From the NCBI RefSeq assembly GCF_038007965.1, contig NZ_JBBOYD010000001.1, positions 1,776,501 through 1,840,500 on the forward strand: a DNA stretch of 64,000 nucleotides, written 5' to 3'. Positions 1 to 8,468 of this stretch are shown one piece after another. Position 1 is the first letter of the stretch. The number at the start of each line of letters is the position of its first letter. The notes under the pieces are model-generated. The model did no database searches and was not told the DNA's origin. It worked only from the letters and a program-made list of their open reading frames with translations. The DNA comes from Niallia sp. FSL W8-0635. Lineage in GTDB: Bacteria > Bacillota > Bacilli > Bacillales > Cytobacillaceae. Both the position numbers and the translations under genes were made by a program.

Positions 1-1457
1 TTGAAGCGTATATGAAAACTTATCCTCAAAGTGAAACCGTGAGGCAATCGATAGCAAAATTAAGACTGGAAAATAGTGTTGTTGTGATAGGTGGACAACA
101 AGCTGGCGTTCTAACTGGTCCGCTCTATTCTATTCATAAAGTGATCAGCATCATTCTTCTAGCTAAACAAAAAGAAGAAGAGTTGGGGATACCAGTTGTA
201 CCTGTCTTCTGGGTAGCTGGAGAGGATCATGATTATTTAGAGATTAATCATATCTATACACCAGGTAAGGAAAAAATGAAAAAGGTTGTATTTCCGCAAA
301 GAGTATTGGATAAAAGAATGGCTTCCGATATTGAGCTTGATAAACAGGTCTGTTTAGACTGGATGGAAACTATCGTTGAATCATATGGTGAAACCGATCA
401 TTCTAATTCCTTACTTCAGCTTTTGCAAACTGCAGTTAATGAATCCAACACAATTGTGGACTTCTTTAGCTATATGACAATGAGTTTATTCAAAGATTAT
501 GGCTTGCTTTTGGTTGATTCTGGTGATAAAGAAATTCGCAAGCTAGAGAAAGAAATTTTTCTGAAACAAATTAATGAATTTCAACAATTGGCGGATGCCG
601 TTTCAGAACAGCAAAAATTAGTGCAGGATAGCGGTTATTCTCTTGTTATTGAAATGGCGGAAAATCCAGTTAACTTGTTTTATTATGATGAGATGGAGCA
701 AGAAAGAGTATTGCTACAATACGATGTAGAAGATAAACGTTTTATTGGAAAAGATAAAACAGTATCCTTTACGATGGACGAATTAAGGGAAATTGCAAGT
801 GAATTCCCACATAAGCTAAGTAATAATGTTGTAACAAGACCGATTACACAAGATCTTTTATTTCCTACCCTTGCGTTTATTGGTGGTCCCGGAGAAATTG
901 CCTATTGGGCGGAACTGAAAAAAGCGTTTGAGCATTTAGGGATTAAGATGCCACCTGTCATTCCGCGTTTAAATATTACGCTACTAGAGAGAAGTGTAGA
1001 AGCAGATATAGAGGAATTACAGTTATCGATGAAGGATGTTCTGATTAATGGAACATCGGAAAAGTGTGAGCAATTTTTACAGTCTGTTTCGAATGAAAAG
1101 ATAGCTCAGTTGCTAAATGAGGTAAAGGATGTTATTGAAACCAAGTACGATCAGCTTGAACAGGAAATCACATCAGAGCATAAAGGTTTATTGCCGCTAA
1201 TGGAAAAAAACGAAGAATTTTTAAAGAGCCAGGTGGAGTTTCTACAGAATAAAGTGGATGCCTCGGTAAAATTAAAGCATGAGGTCATAGTGAATAAGTT
1301 TGGCCGTATTGAGCAAAATTTAAAGCCAGAAGGTTCTCCTCAAGAGAGAGTCTGGAACATTACTTATTTCTTAAATAAGTATGGACTTGATTTCCTTGAA
1401 GCTGTCATGGAATTGCCGATGGATTTTGATGGTAAACATAAAGTAGTTAAGCTATAA
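1..1457 (+). CDS. bshC: BshC, putative cysteine-adding enzyme of bacillithiol synthesis (5' end outside window)
   Basis: BshC is assigned the last step of bacillithiol synthesis, adding cysteine to GlcN-malate. About 484 codons are visible; the family is usually near 540 residues, so roughly the first 55 lie off the left edge. The reading frame is open through base 1, so the internal ATG at 12 is not the start. Recognisable family stretches are GGQQAGVLTGPLYSIHK, FWVAGEDHDYLEINH and FIGGPGEIAYWAELK, followed by the C-terminal coiled coil typical of BshC. It lies directly upstream of mraZ, as in Bacillus, and is closed by a strong terminator at 1527-1569. Identification rests on sequence recognition and synteny. 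Confidence 0.93.
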   Translation, partial: EAYMKTYPQSETVRQSIAKLRLENSVVVIGGQQAGVLTGPLYSIHKVISIILLAKQKEEELGIPVVPVFWVAGEDHDYLEINHIYTPGKEKMKKVVFPQRVLDKRMASDIELDKQVCLDWMETIVESYGETDHSNSLLQLLQTAVNESNTIVDFFSYMTMSLFKDYGLLLVDSGDKEIRKLEKEIFLKQINEFQQLADAVSEQQKLVQDSGYSLVIEMAENPVNLFYYDEMEQERVLLQYDVEDKRFIGKDKTVSFTMDELREIASEFPHKLSNNVVTRPITQDLLFPTLAFIGGPGEIAYWAELKKAFEHLGIKMPPVIPRLNITLLERSVEADIEELQLSMKDVLINGTSEKCEQFLQSVSNEKIAQLLNEVKDVIETKYDQLEQEITSEHKGLLPLMEKNEEFLKSQVEFLQNKVDASVKLKHEVIVNKFGRIEQNLKPEGSPQERVWNITYFLNKYGLDFLEAVMELPMDFDGKHKVVKL

Positions 1458-1526
1458 TGGGAAAAGTTTTTGCTATCCTTTTGTAGGAGAAGCCTTAAAT
1501 TAATAGGTGCTAAAAAGTTAATAATG

Positions 1527-1569
1527 AAAAAAGCTTGGCTAGAATCTTTATCTCTAGCCAAGCTTTTTT
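1527..1569 (+). terminator. Intrinsic terminator after bshC
   Basis: A perfect 17-bp stem (1527-1543 with 1553-1569) is closed by a 9-nt loop and ends in a T-run. The arms contain AGCTTGGCTAGA and its complement. It separates bshC from the dcw operon. Confidence 0.92.
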
Positions 1570-1692
1570 GTGTTTTTTTGATGGTTACTCTTATTTTTTA
1601 AATAGGTTAATCGAAATTTTACTTTTTTACGATAGACGAGCTGGAGAATTCTAGAAATTGTTATTTCAGTTTTTTCGAAATTATTATTTTTA

Positions 1693-1721
1693 TTGCAGGA
1701 AATAAACAAAATAGCTAGAAT
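1693..1721 (+). promoter_or_regulatory. Candidate sigma-A promoter of the dcw operon (PmraZ)
   Basis: A -35-like TTGCAG (1693-1698) and a -10-like TAGAAT (1716-1721) are separated by 17 bp. The predicted start near 1728 falls just before the first MraZ box, so the repressor sites would lie at the start of the transcript. This is inferred from consensus only. Confidence 0.6.
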
Positions 1722-1732
1722 TAAATTTAATA

Positions 1733-1779
1733 GTGGAGGAAAGTGGGGGATTGTGGTACATTGAGGTTAGAAAGTGGGG
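1733..1779 (+). promoter_or_regulatory. MraZ operator: five GTGG-type boxes at about 10-bp period
   Basis: Hexamers GTGGAG (1733), GTGGGG (1743), GTGGTA (1753), GAGGTT (1763, degenerate) and GTGGGG (1774) recur every 10-11 bp. MraZ proteins are known to bind direct TGGGN/GTGG repeats separated by about 5 nt upstream of their own gene. Spacing and position match, so autoregulation of the operon by MraZ is expected. The last box overlaps the mraZ ribosome binding site. Confidence 0.85.
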
Positions 1780-1788
1780 GACAAGGGT

Positions 1789-2220
1789 ATGTTTATGGGG
1801 GAATATCATCATAATGTCGATGTTAAGGGACGTATCATTGTGCCTGCAAAGTTCAGAGATAACTTAGGTGAGACCTTTATCCTAACCCGTGGCCTCGATC
1901 GATGCCTTTTTGGATACCCACTTAGCGAATGGGAGATAATAGAAGAAAAGCTTAAGCAATTACCCTTAACGAAAAAAGATGCTAGAGCATTTACCCGTTT
2001 TTTCTTCTCCGGAGCAACAGAATGCGAAATTGATAAACAAGGTCGCATCAATATTGCATCGCCCCTGTTTCAATATGCACAGCTAGAGAAGGAATGTGTC
2101 ATTTTAGGCGTTTCTAATCGTATTGAAATATGGGATAAACAAGAGTGGGAAAATTATTTTTCAGAATCAGAGGATTCTTTTGCAGAAATTGCAGAGAATA
2201 TGATTGGATTCGATATTTAA
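1789..2220 (+). CDS. mraZ: Transcriptional regulator MraZ
   Basis: MraZ is a DNA-binding protein of the AbrB-like/SpoVT fold that forms a ring and represses the dcw operon. The 143-residue product carries two tandem MraZ domains with the hallmark DxKGR (residues about 11-15, VDVKGR) and a second DKQGR near residue 85. The start [11 protein letters not shown] aligns with B. subtilis MraZ; a GTG fifteen bases upstream (1774) lies inside the SD/operator and is less likely. It is the first gene of the cluster, preceded by five MraZ boxes, and is followed by rsmH after 64 bp. Confidence 0.97.
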   Translation: MFMGEYHHNVDVKGRIIVPAKFRDNLGETFILTRGLDRCLFGYPLSEWEIIEEKLKQLPLTKKDARAFTRFFFSGATECEIDKQGRINIASPLFQYAQLEKECVILGVSNRIEIWDKQEWENYFSESEDSFAEIAENMIGFDI

Positions 2221-2284
2221 TTTTTGTCACCATGTACATAATAACTATTACTTATCAGAAAAATTTATAGACAGGTGTGGATTC

Positions 2285-3217
2285 ATGTTTAATCATACAA
2301 CAGTTTTACTAAATGAAGCAGTCGATGCCCTTAACATTAAGCGAGATGGAATCTATGTAGATTGTACATTAGGTGGAGCAGGGCATAGCGAGTTAATTCT
2401 TTCCAGATTATCAGGTAGTGGAAGATTAATAGCGTTCGACCAAGATGAAGTAGCAATTAAAAATGCAGAGCAAAAATTAGCTCCATATAGAGACAGATTA
2501 ACGATAGTAAAAAGTAATTTTCGCTATTTAGAAGAAGAGATTCACCGCTTAGGGCTTACCCATGTAGATGGTATTCTTTATGATTTAGGTGTTTCTTCGC
2601 CGCAATTGGATACACCAGAACGTGGATTCAGTTATCACCATGATGCACCACTTGATATGCGCATGGATAATGAGGCGGATGTTAGTGCTTATGATGTCGT
2701 AAATTCTTGGTCATATGAATCATTGGTGAAAATTTTCTTTCGTTATGGGGAGGAGAAATTCTCTAAGCAAATAGCGAGAAAAATTGAGGCTGCAAGAGAA
2801 AGCCAGCCAATCGAAACGACAGGGGAGCTGGTTGAATTAATAAAAGAGGCAATTCCAGCGCCTGCAAGAAGAAAAGGTGGCCATCCTGCCAAAAGAGTTT
2901 TTCAAGCGATACGAATTGCAGTCAATGACGAATTAGGCGTTTTTGAATCGTCGTTAGAGCAAGCAATGAAGTTATTAAATCCAGGTGGAAGAATTAGTGT
3001 AATCACTTTTCATTCGCTGGAAGATAGAATCTGTAAGTCGGCATTTAAAAAAGCGAGCGACTTGCCGCCATTACCGCCAGGACTTCCAATCATCCCGGAT
3101 GAATTTAAACCAGAAATGAAATTAATAACAAGAAAGCCAATCACTCCATCAGAAGAAGAATTAGAATTTAATAACAGAGCAAGATCAGCAAAATTACGTG
3201 TTGCTGAAAAACAATAA
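2285..3217 (+). CDS. rsmH: 16S rRNA (cytosine1402-N4)-methyltransferase RsmH
   Basis: This SAM-dependent enzyme (formerly MraW) methylates N4 of C1402 in 16S rRNA. The 310 residues match the usual length. Visible motifs are [11 protein letters not shown] (SAM loop), [18 protein letters not shown] and the C-terminal [12 protein letters not shown]. The ATG at 2285 gives MFNHTTVLL, the family N-terminus, and is preceded by an AGGTGTGG SD. An in-frame upstream Met at 2204 would add 27 atypical residues and overlap mraZ. It is the second gene of the dcw operon; ftsL follows after 24 bp. Confidence 0.97.
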   Translation: MFNHTTVLLNEAVDALNIKRDGIYVDCTLGGAGHSELILSRLSGSGRLIAFDQDEVAIKNAEQKLAPYRDRLTIVKSNFRYLEEEIHRLGLTHVDGILYDLGVSSPQLDTPERGFSYHHDAPLDMRMDNEADVSAYDVVNSWSYESLVKIFFRYGEEKFSKQIARKIEAARESQPIETTGELVELIKEAIPAPARRKGGHPAKRVFQAIRIAVNDELGVFESSLEQAMKLLNPGGRISVITFHSLEDRICKSAFKKASDLPPLPPGLPIIPDEFKPEMKLITRKPITPSEEELEFNNRARSAKLRVAEKQ

Positions 3218-3241
3218 TACATGCACGCAGGAGGTAATAAA

Positions 3242-3601
3242 ATGAGTAATTTAGCTAGAAAAATCCAACAGGATCAAAATTATCATCAAGAAGAAAAACA
3301 GTCGGTTAAAAAGGTTATTAAACAAACCAAATCATTATTATCTCCTGGAGAGAAAATTTTAGGTATTGCCTTTGTCGCGATTATTTGTTTTGGCGGTGTG
3401 AAAATCGTTAGCAACCAAGCGGAAATTTATCAAGTGAACAAAGAGATTCAAGTAACACAAAGCACTATTAATTCAATTGAAAAGTCAAATAAGGAATTAG
3501 ATACACAAGTAAAGGATTTAAGTAGCTTTGAGCGTTTACGCGAAGTAGCTGGTAAGTTAGGTCTGGATTTTAGTAAAGACAATGTAAAGGTTGTGCATTA
3601 A
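3242..3601 (+). CDS. ftsL: Cell division protein FtsL
   Basis: FtsL is a bitopic divisome protein that complexes with DivIC and DivIB/FtsQ and supports PBP2B. The 119-residue product has a charged cytoplasmic N-terminus, one membrane helix at about 37-55 (ILGIAFVAIICFGGVKIV) and an extracytoplasmic coiled coil (KEIQVTQSTINSIEKSNKEL), ending in the typical FERLREVAGKLGLDF. The start at 3242 is chosen because GGAGGT lies 6-8 nt upstream; an ATG at 3221 precedes that SD. FtsL is poorly conserved, so the position between rsmH and pbpB adds much of the support. Confidence 0.93.
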   Translation: MSNLARKIQQDQNYHQEEKQSVKKVIKQTKSLLSPGEKILGIAFVAIICFGGVKIVSNQAEIYQVNKEIQVTQSTINSIEKSNKELDTQVKDLSSFERLREVAGKLGLDFSKDNVKVVH

Positions 3602-3604
3602 GCA

Positions 3605-5731
3605 ATGATTCGAAAGCAGCCTAATATTAATTTTGGAGCAGCCATCCTCTTTGTTTTCTTTTGTCTGCTCTTTTTTGTTTTAGTTATTCGTTTTGTCTAT
3701 ATTCAGGCAACAGGTGAGGTTTCAGGAGTAGAGCTTTCGGAACAAGCAGAAATAAAACATAATACATCTCGTGTGTTACAGGCATCAAGAGGCAGTATTT
3801 TGGACCGAAATGGGGAAGTAATTGCAGAAGATGCAGTTTCCTATAAGCTTGTAGCTGTTACAGATGAGAAGTTAAGCGAGAATGACAAGAATAACCCGGT
3901 TCACGTAAACGATCCAGAAACAACGTCTAGGGAACTAGCAAAATATATCGATTTATCAGAGTCAGAGATTTATAGAATTTTAACAAAAAAAGACGCTAAA
4001 CAAGTGGAATTTGGAAAGGCTGGGAAAGATCTTTCCTATGAAACAAAGAAGAAAATTGAAGATTTGAAGCTCCCTGGTATTCTAATCGTGGAAGGGAAAA
4101 AGCGATTTTATCCAAATGGCGTTTTTGCTTCCCATGTCATTGGATATCTAGAAGAATCAGAGGGGAAAGAAGTAGGTAGACTTGGTATTGAAGAAAGCTT
4201 AAACAACATGTTAACAGGTACAAATGGCAGCATGCAGTATAGCAAAGATATTTGGGGATATATTTTGCCAAATAGTAAAGATAAAATCGTTCCAGCCCAA
4301 AATGGGGATGATGTTTATTTGACGCTTGATAAGAAAATTCAATCTTTTTTAGAAGATACAATGAAAAAAGTGAATGATAAATACAAGCCTAAGAAAATGA
4401 TTGCGATTGTTGCTAATCCAAAAACAGGAGAAATTTTAGCAATGAGCCAAAGACCATCCTTTGATCCGGAAACAAGGGAAGGAATTACAGATTCTTGGCA
4501 TAATGAAGCAATCGAAACCAATTATGAACCAGGTTCTACCATGAAAATCTTTACACTAGCGGCAGCCGTGGAAGAAGGAGTATTTAATCCGAATGAGCCA
4601 TATGAGTCTGGTAGATATGAAGGGATAGGCGATCATAACGGTGGTGTAGGCTGGGGAGAAATCTCCTATTTAGAAGGTGTTCAACGATCTTCCAATGTAG
4701 CCTTCGCGAAACTTGCCAAGGAAAAAATAGGCTTTGACACGTTTAGGGAATATATGACGAAATTTGGTTTGGATCAACCAACAGGCATTGATTTGCCAAG
4801 AGAAGCGAATAGTTCCATTGTATTTAACTGGCCAATAGAAAAAATCACGACCGCTTTTGGTCAAGGTACTGCATTAACACCAATCCAACAAATTCAAGCA
4901 GCAACCGCTATTGCGAACGATGGAAAAATGGTGAAGCCGTACGTAATTGAGCAAATTAAAGATCCAAATACAGGAGAAATCATAAAAAAAGGGGAGACTC
5001 AAGTAACAGGAACTCCTATTTCTGCCGAAACGGCAAAAGAAGTGCGTGATATTCTGGAAACGGTTATTACAAGCAAAAAAGGAACAGGATATAAAAAGTT
5101 TAATATAGATGGCTATGCTGTTGCTGGTAAAACCGGAACGGCACAAATTCCTAAAAGTGGCGGCGGCTATCTAACTGGCAGCGAAAACTATATTTTTTCT
5201 TTCTTAGGAATGGCTCCAAAGGATGATCCAGAATTGATTATGTATGTAGCAGTACAGCAGCCAACCCTTAAGGAAACGGAAGGAGGTTCTGAACCTGTTG
5301 CGGAAATCTTCACTTCTGTCATGAAGAGCAGTCTTCAATATATGGACATTGTTCCAAATGAAGAAAAAGTGTCAAAATCAATTGAAATTCCAAATTTAAG
5401 TGGAATGACAGCGGATGAAGCGAAGAAAATTCTCAAGGATAAAGGACTCAATGCTATTATTATCGGAGACGGTAAAACAGTAGAAGCCCAGCTTCCAATC
5501 AAAGGAGATACTTATCTAAAAGGGGAAAAGGTAATTTTAAAAACAAATGGTAAGGAAACAGTTCCTAATATGATGGGCTGGTCACTACGCGATGTTTTAA
5601 AAGTTGCAGATTTAAATAAATTAAAGGTTGAAAGCTCGGGAAGTGGATATGTATCTTCCCAAAGCATCAAGGCAGGCTCAAAGGTAAAAGAAAATGACAA
5701 GTTAACGGTTAAGTTAAAAGAGCCGGAATAA
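3605..5731 (+). CDS. pbpB: Penicillin-binding protein 2B, septal transpeptidase
   Basis: This class B PBP crosslinks septal peptidoglycan. The 708 residues comprise an N-terminal membrane anchor (about 10-32), a PBP dimer domain (RGSILDRNG near 60), a transpeptidase domain and two C-terminal PASTA repeats (IPNLSGMTADEAKK and VPNMMGWSLRDV). Active-site motifs are S311-T-M-K, SSN (RSSNVAFAKL) and KTGTA (VAGKTGTAQIP). The start lies 3 nt after the ftsL stop, with only a weak SD (AAAGG), suggesting coupling to ftsL. A terminator follows at 5736-5773. SpoVD, next on the chromosome, is its sporulation paralogue. Confidence 0.97.
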   Translation: MIRKQPNINFGAAILFVFFCLLFFVLVIRFVYIQATGEVSGVELSEQAEIKHNTSRVLQASRGSILDRNGEVIAEDAVSYKLVAVTDEKLSENDKNNPVHVNDPETTSRELAKYIDLSESEIYRILTKKDAKQVEFGKAGKDLSYETKKKIEDLKLPGILIVEGKKRFYPNGVFASHVIGYLEESEGKEVGRLGIEESLNNMLTGTNGSMQYSKDIWGYILPNSKDKIVPAQNGDDVYLTLDKKIQSFLEDTMKKVNDKYKPKKMIAIVANPKTGEILAMSQRPSFDPETREGITDSWHNEAIETNYEPGSTMKIFTLAAAVEEGVFNPNEPYESGRYEGIGDHNGGVGWGEISYLEGVQRSSNVAFAKLAKEKIGFDTFREYMTKFGLDQPTGIDLPREANSSIVFNWPIEKITTAFGQGTALTPIQQIQAATAIANDGKMVKPYVIEQIKDPNTGEIIKKGETQVTGTPISAETAKEVRDILETVITSKKGTGYKKFNIDGYAVAGKTGTAQIPKSGGGYLTGSENYIFSFLGMAPKDDPELIMYVAVQQPTLKETEGGSEPVAEIFTSVMKSSLQYMDIVPNEEKVSKSIEIPNLSGMTADEAKKILKDKGLNAIIIGDGKTVEAQLPIKGDTYLKGEKVILKTNGKETVPNMMGWSLRDVLKVADLNKLKVESSGSGYVSSQSIKAGSKVKENDKLTVKLKEPE

Positions 5732-5735
5732 GAGG

Positions 5736-5773
5736 AAAGCTTCACTACATTTGGGATGTGGTGGAGCTTTTTT
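5736..5773 (+). terminator. Terminator after pbpB
   Basis: An imperfect 15-bp stem (5736-5750 with 5756-5770, several G-U pairs) is followed by a T-run. It would set the vegetative part of the operon apart from spoVD. Confidence 0.75.
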
Positions 5774-5889
5774 AAATTAGCGTTTTTAATACTCTATGTT
5801 GATGGAAGGAAATGAACTTCATTACTGTCAAAAGGATGGAGCGTTTAAGCGTTATAATAAATGTTGTAATTTTTTTGGAGCAAGCAGAG

Positions 5890-6080
5890 ATAAGCGGAGT
5901 TTTTCCGGCTAAGCAGCAAAATAGAGCTCCATTTGGGTTAAATAGGCGGAACTTTTCCGGTTAAGAAAAGTAAAATCACTATTTTTCACGTTTTTCAAGT
6001 GGATAGACGGAAATCCTCCGTCTAATTAAGCTGTTTTCCGCACTATTTCTTTATTAAGGGAAATTTCTCCGCTTATCCAA
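5890..6080 (+). repeat. Degenerate palindromic intergenic repeat array
   Basis: At least three short imperfect palindromes of the type TAAGCGGA...TTTTTCCGGCTAA lie at 5890-5912, 5941-5964 and 6002-6025. A related TTTCTCCGCTTATCC half lies near 6062-6080. Each could fold into a small hairpin, and units start 50-60 bp apart. There is no ORF. They resemble dispersed intergenic repeats common in Bacillaceae; that family assignment is from memory. Confidence 0.6.
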
Positions 6081-6170
6081 TCCGCTTAAGAGTCTTCTTG
6101 CATTACAACGAGCAAACCCTCGATTCAAGAAACCAGACCACCTCAAAATCGAACTAACAAATACTCTACG

Positions 6171-6199
6171 TTCTATTCCCTTTCGTACAAGCATATATT
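6171..6199 (+). promoter_or_regulatory. Candidate sigma-E promoter of spoVD
   Basis: TTCTATT (6171-6177) and CATATATT (6192-6199), separated by 14 bp, resemble the sigma-E elements KMATATT and CATACAnT (5 of 7 and 6 of 7). Position about 35 bp before the start codon, and the known mother-cell expression of spoVD, make it plausible. Confidence 0.4.
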
Positions 6200-6233
6200 T
6201 TAATCGAGCTAGTATAAAGGGGGTTCCATCTGT

Positions 6234-8144
6234 ATGCGGGTTTCAAACGTAACCGTCCGGAAACGGTTGTTGACAGCGTTAGTTGCTGGAATAATTATTT
6301 TTCTTATTATTGATGCAAGATTGGCGTATGTGCAATTTTTTCTGGGGGACGAGCTTACAACTAAAGCGAAAAATTTATGGAGTCGACAAATTGCTTTTGA
6401 GCCACAGCGAGGAGAAATTTTGGATCGTAATGGAGTAGCGCTTGCGACAAATGTCAGTGCGCCGACGGTTTATATAGTACCACGCCAAATTAAAGATCCA
6501 GCGGACACAGCAGAAAAGCTTGCAGCAGTATTGGAAGCGGATAAGGAATCTGTTTATAAGCAGGTAATTCAAAAGGAGATGAGTGTTCGTTTAAAAGAAG
6601 GAAGAAAAATTACACATGAAAAAGCAAAAAAAGTTCGTGCGCTTGATATAGATGGTGTCTATATTGGGGAGGATTCGAAGCGATCATATCCATTTGGAAA
6701 CTATTTATCCCATGTTTTAGGATTTGCTGGTATTGATAATCAAGGGCTTATTGGTTTAGAGCTTGAATATGATGATGAGTTAAAAGGGAAAAAAGGATCT
6801 GTTCAATATTATTCAGATGCAAAAGGGCAAAGAATGAATGATATGGCCGATGCTTATGAGGCTCCAGTGAATGGGAATGATTTAGTACTTACCATTGATA
6901 CAAAAATCCAAACGATTGTAGAAAGGGAATTGGATATTGCAGAGCAAACGTATGATCCTGAATCGATTATTGCACTTGCAATGAATCCAAAAACGGGAGA
7001 GGTTTTGGCGATGTCTAGTCGTCCAGGATTTGATCCATCAGACTTTCAAAATGTAGATTCAACGGTTTATAATCGGAATTTACCTATATGGAGCTCTTAT
7101 GAACCAGGTTCGACCTTTAAAATCATTACCTTGGCAGCAGCCCTTGAAGAAGGAAAAGTAGATTTAGACAAGGATACTTTCTACGATAAAGGGTATGCAG
7201 AAGTTGGCGGTGCTAAGTTGAAATGCTGGAAGCGCGGTGGTCATGGTTCGCAAACTTTCCTAGAGGTAGTTCAAAATTCCTGTAACCCAGGCTTTGTGGA
7301 GTTAGGGGAGCGCCTTGGAAAAGATAAGCTCTTCCAATATATTCGTGATTTTGGATTTGGACAAAAAACAGGCATCGATCTACAAGGGGAGTCAAAAGGA
7401 ATCTTGTTTAATATGGATAGGGTAGGACCAGTTGAGCAAGCGACCACAGCATTTGGTCAAGGGGTTGCGGTAACGCCTATCCAGCAAGTAACAGCACTAT
7501 CGGCAGCGATTAATGGCGGAACTTTATATACTCCATATGTGGCAAAAGAATTAATCGATCCGACTACAGGAGAAGTAATTATGGAGAAGAAGCCTGTTGC
7601 CAAAAGAGAGGTCATCTCAGAAGAAACATCTAAAGAAGTAAGAAGAGCACTTGAAAGTGTTGTAGCAAAAGGTTCTGGGGGCAAAGCCTTTGTAGAAGGT
7701 TATCGAGTTGGCGGGAAAACAGGAACAGCCCAAAAAGCATCTGGTGGAAGATACCTAGAAAATAACTATATTCTTTCCTTTATCGGCTTCGCACCTGCAG
7801 ATGATCCCGAATTAGTTGTCTATGTTGCAGTAGATAACCCGAAAGGAACGGTGCAATTTGGTAGTGCTGTAGCGGCACCGATCGTTGGGGCGATTATGGG
7901 TGATAGTTTAAGAGCTCTAGGTGTAGAACCCCGTAAAGACCAAATGGATAAAGTATACAAATATCCAGAAAATCCATTAATTGAAGTGCCAGATCTTGTA
8001 GGTCATACGAAAAAAGACATTAGTGAAATGTTTATTAATCTAAAAATAGAATCAAGTGGCAGTGGGGATACTGTTATCAAACAATCTCCAGAACCAGGAA
8101 CAAAGGTAAAGGATGGATCAACCATATTGATTCAATTTAATTAG
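6234..8144 (+). CDS. spoVD: Stage V sporulation protein D, class B PBP for spore cortex
   Basis: SpoVD is the mother-cell transpeptidase that works with SpoVE in spore cortex synthesis. The 636-residue protein (B. subtilis about 645) has an N-terminal membrane helix (about 13-32), a dimer domain (RGEILDRNG), a transpeptidase with S293-T-F-K, SCN (QNSCNPGFVEL) and KTGTA (VGGKTGTAQKA), and a single C-terminal PASTA domain (EVPDLVGHTKKD). One PASTA repeat, and Cys in the SxN motif, distinguish it from PBP2B just upstream. The ATG is preceded by a GGGGG SD about 10 nt away. The 502-bp gap upstream carries repeats and a possible sigma-E promoter, fitting separate sporulation control. Confidence 0.96.
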   Translation: MRVSNVTVRKRLLTALVAGIIIFLIIDARLAYVQFFLGDELTTKAKNLWSRQIAFEPQRGEILDRNGVALATNVSAPTVYIVPRQIKDPADTAEKLAAVLEADKESVYKQVIQKEMSVRLKEGRKITHEKAKKVRALDIDGVYIGEDSKRSYPFGNYLSHVLGFAGIDNQGLIGLELEYDDELKGKKGSVQYYSDAKGQRMNDMADAYEAPVNGNDLVLTIDTKIQTIVERELDIAEQTYDPESIIALAMNPKTGEVLAMSSRPGFDPSDFQNVDSTVYNRNLPIWSSYEPGSTFKIITLAAALEEGKVDLDKDTFYDKGYAEVGGAKLKCWKRGGHGSQTFLEVVQNSCNPGFVELGERLGKDKLFQYIRDFGFGQKTGIDLQGESKGILFNMDRVGPVEQATTAFGQGVAVTPIQQVTALSAAINGGTLYTPYVAKELIDPTTGEVIMEKKPVAKREVISEETSKEVRRALESVVAKGSGGKAFVEGYRVGGKTGTAQKASGGRYLENNYILSFIGFAPADDPELVVYVAVDNPKGTVQFGSAVAAPIVGAIMGDSLRALGVEPRKDQMDKVYKYPENPLIEVPDLVGHTKKDISEMFINLKIESSGSGDTVIKQSPEPGTKVKDGSTILIQFN

Positions 8145-8468
8145 TAGGATAAAACGCGGCCGAATTGACGTGCCGCTTCTCTTTTATCTATAGGAACCAA
8201 GAACTCCCCCTGATTGCTTTTAATAAAGAGAAAGGGGGGAGAAAAAATACATAGAAATAGAAATATCCTCAAACTGAAATTATTCTTCTAATATAAATTC
8301 TCCAACAATAAGGTACAACATAGATAAAAATTTTATTATCATGTAAAATAAAATACGCTAAGAAAATTGTATAATCTATATGGTTGATTCATTATTTAGT
8401 ATATAATTATTATTTATGAACGATTTTAGATTACATATAGAGCTAGAGAAAAGAGGAATCAAAAAGCG
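8145..8468 (+). other. spoVD-murE intergenic region with possible murE promoter
   Basis: No ORF is seen. A GC-rich hairpin (GCGGC/GCCGC, about 8157-8176) is followed by a T-rich stretch and may be a weak spoVD terminator. A second inverted repeat (CTCCCCCT 8204-8211 with the AG-GGGGGAG run near 8233) lacks a T-tail. Possible promoter elements are TATAAT at 8370-8375 without a good -35, and TTGATT (8384-8389) with TATTAT (8408-8413) at 18-bp spacing. None is decisive. Confidence 0.35.

Noticed and set aside
3010..3222. Reverse ORF within rsmH
   Set aside because: Shadow of the rsmH reading frame; no independent support.
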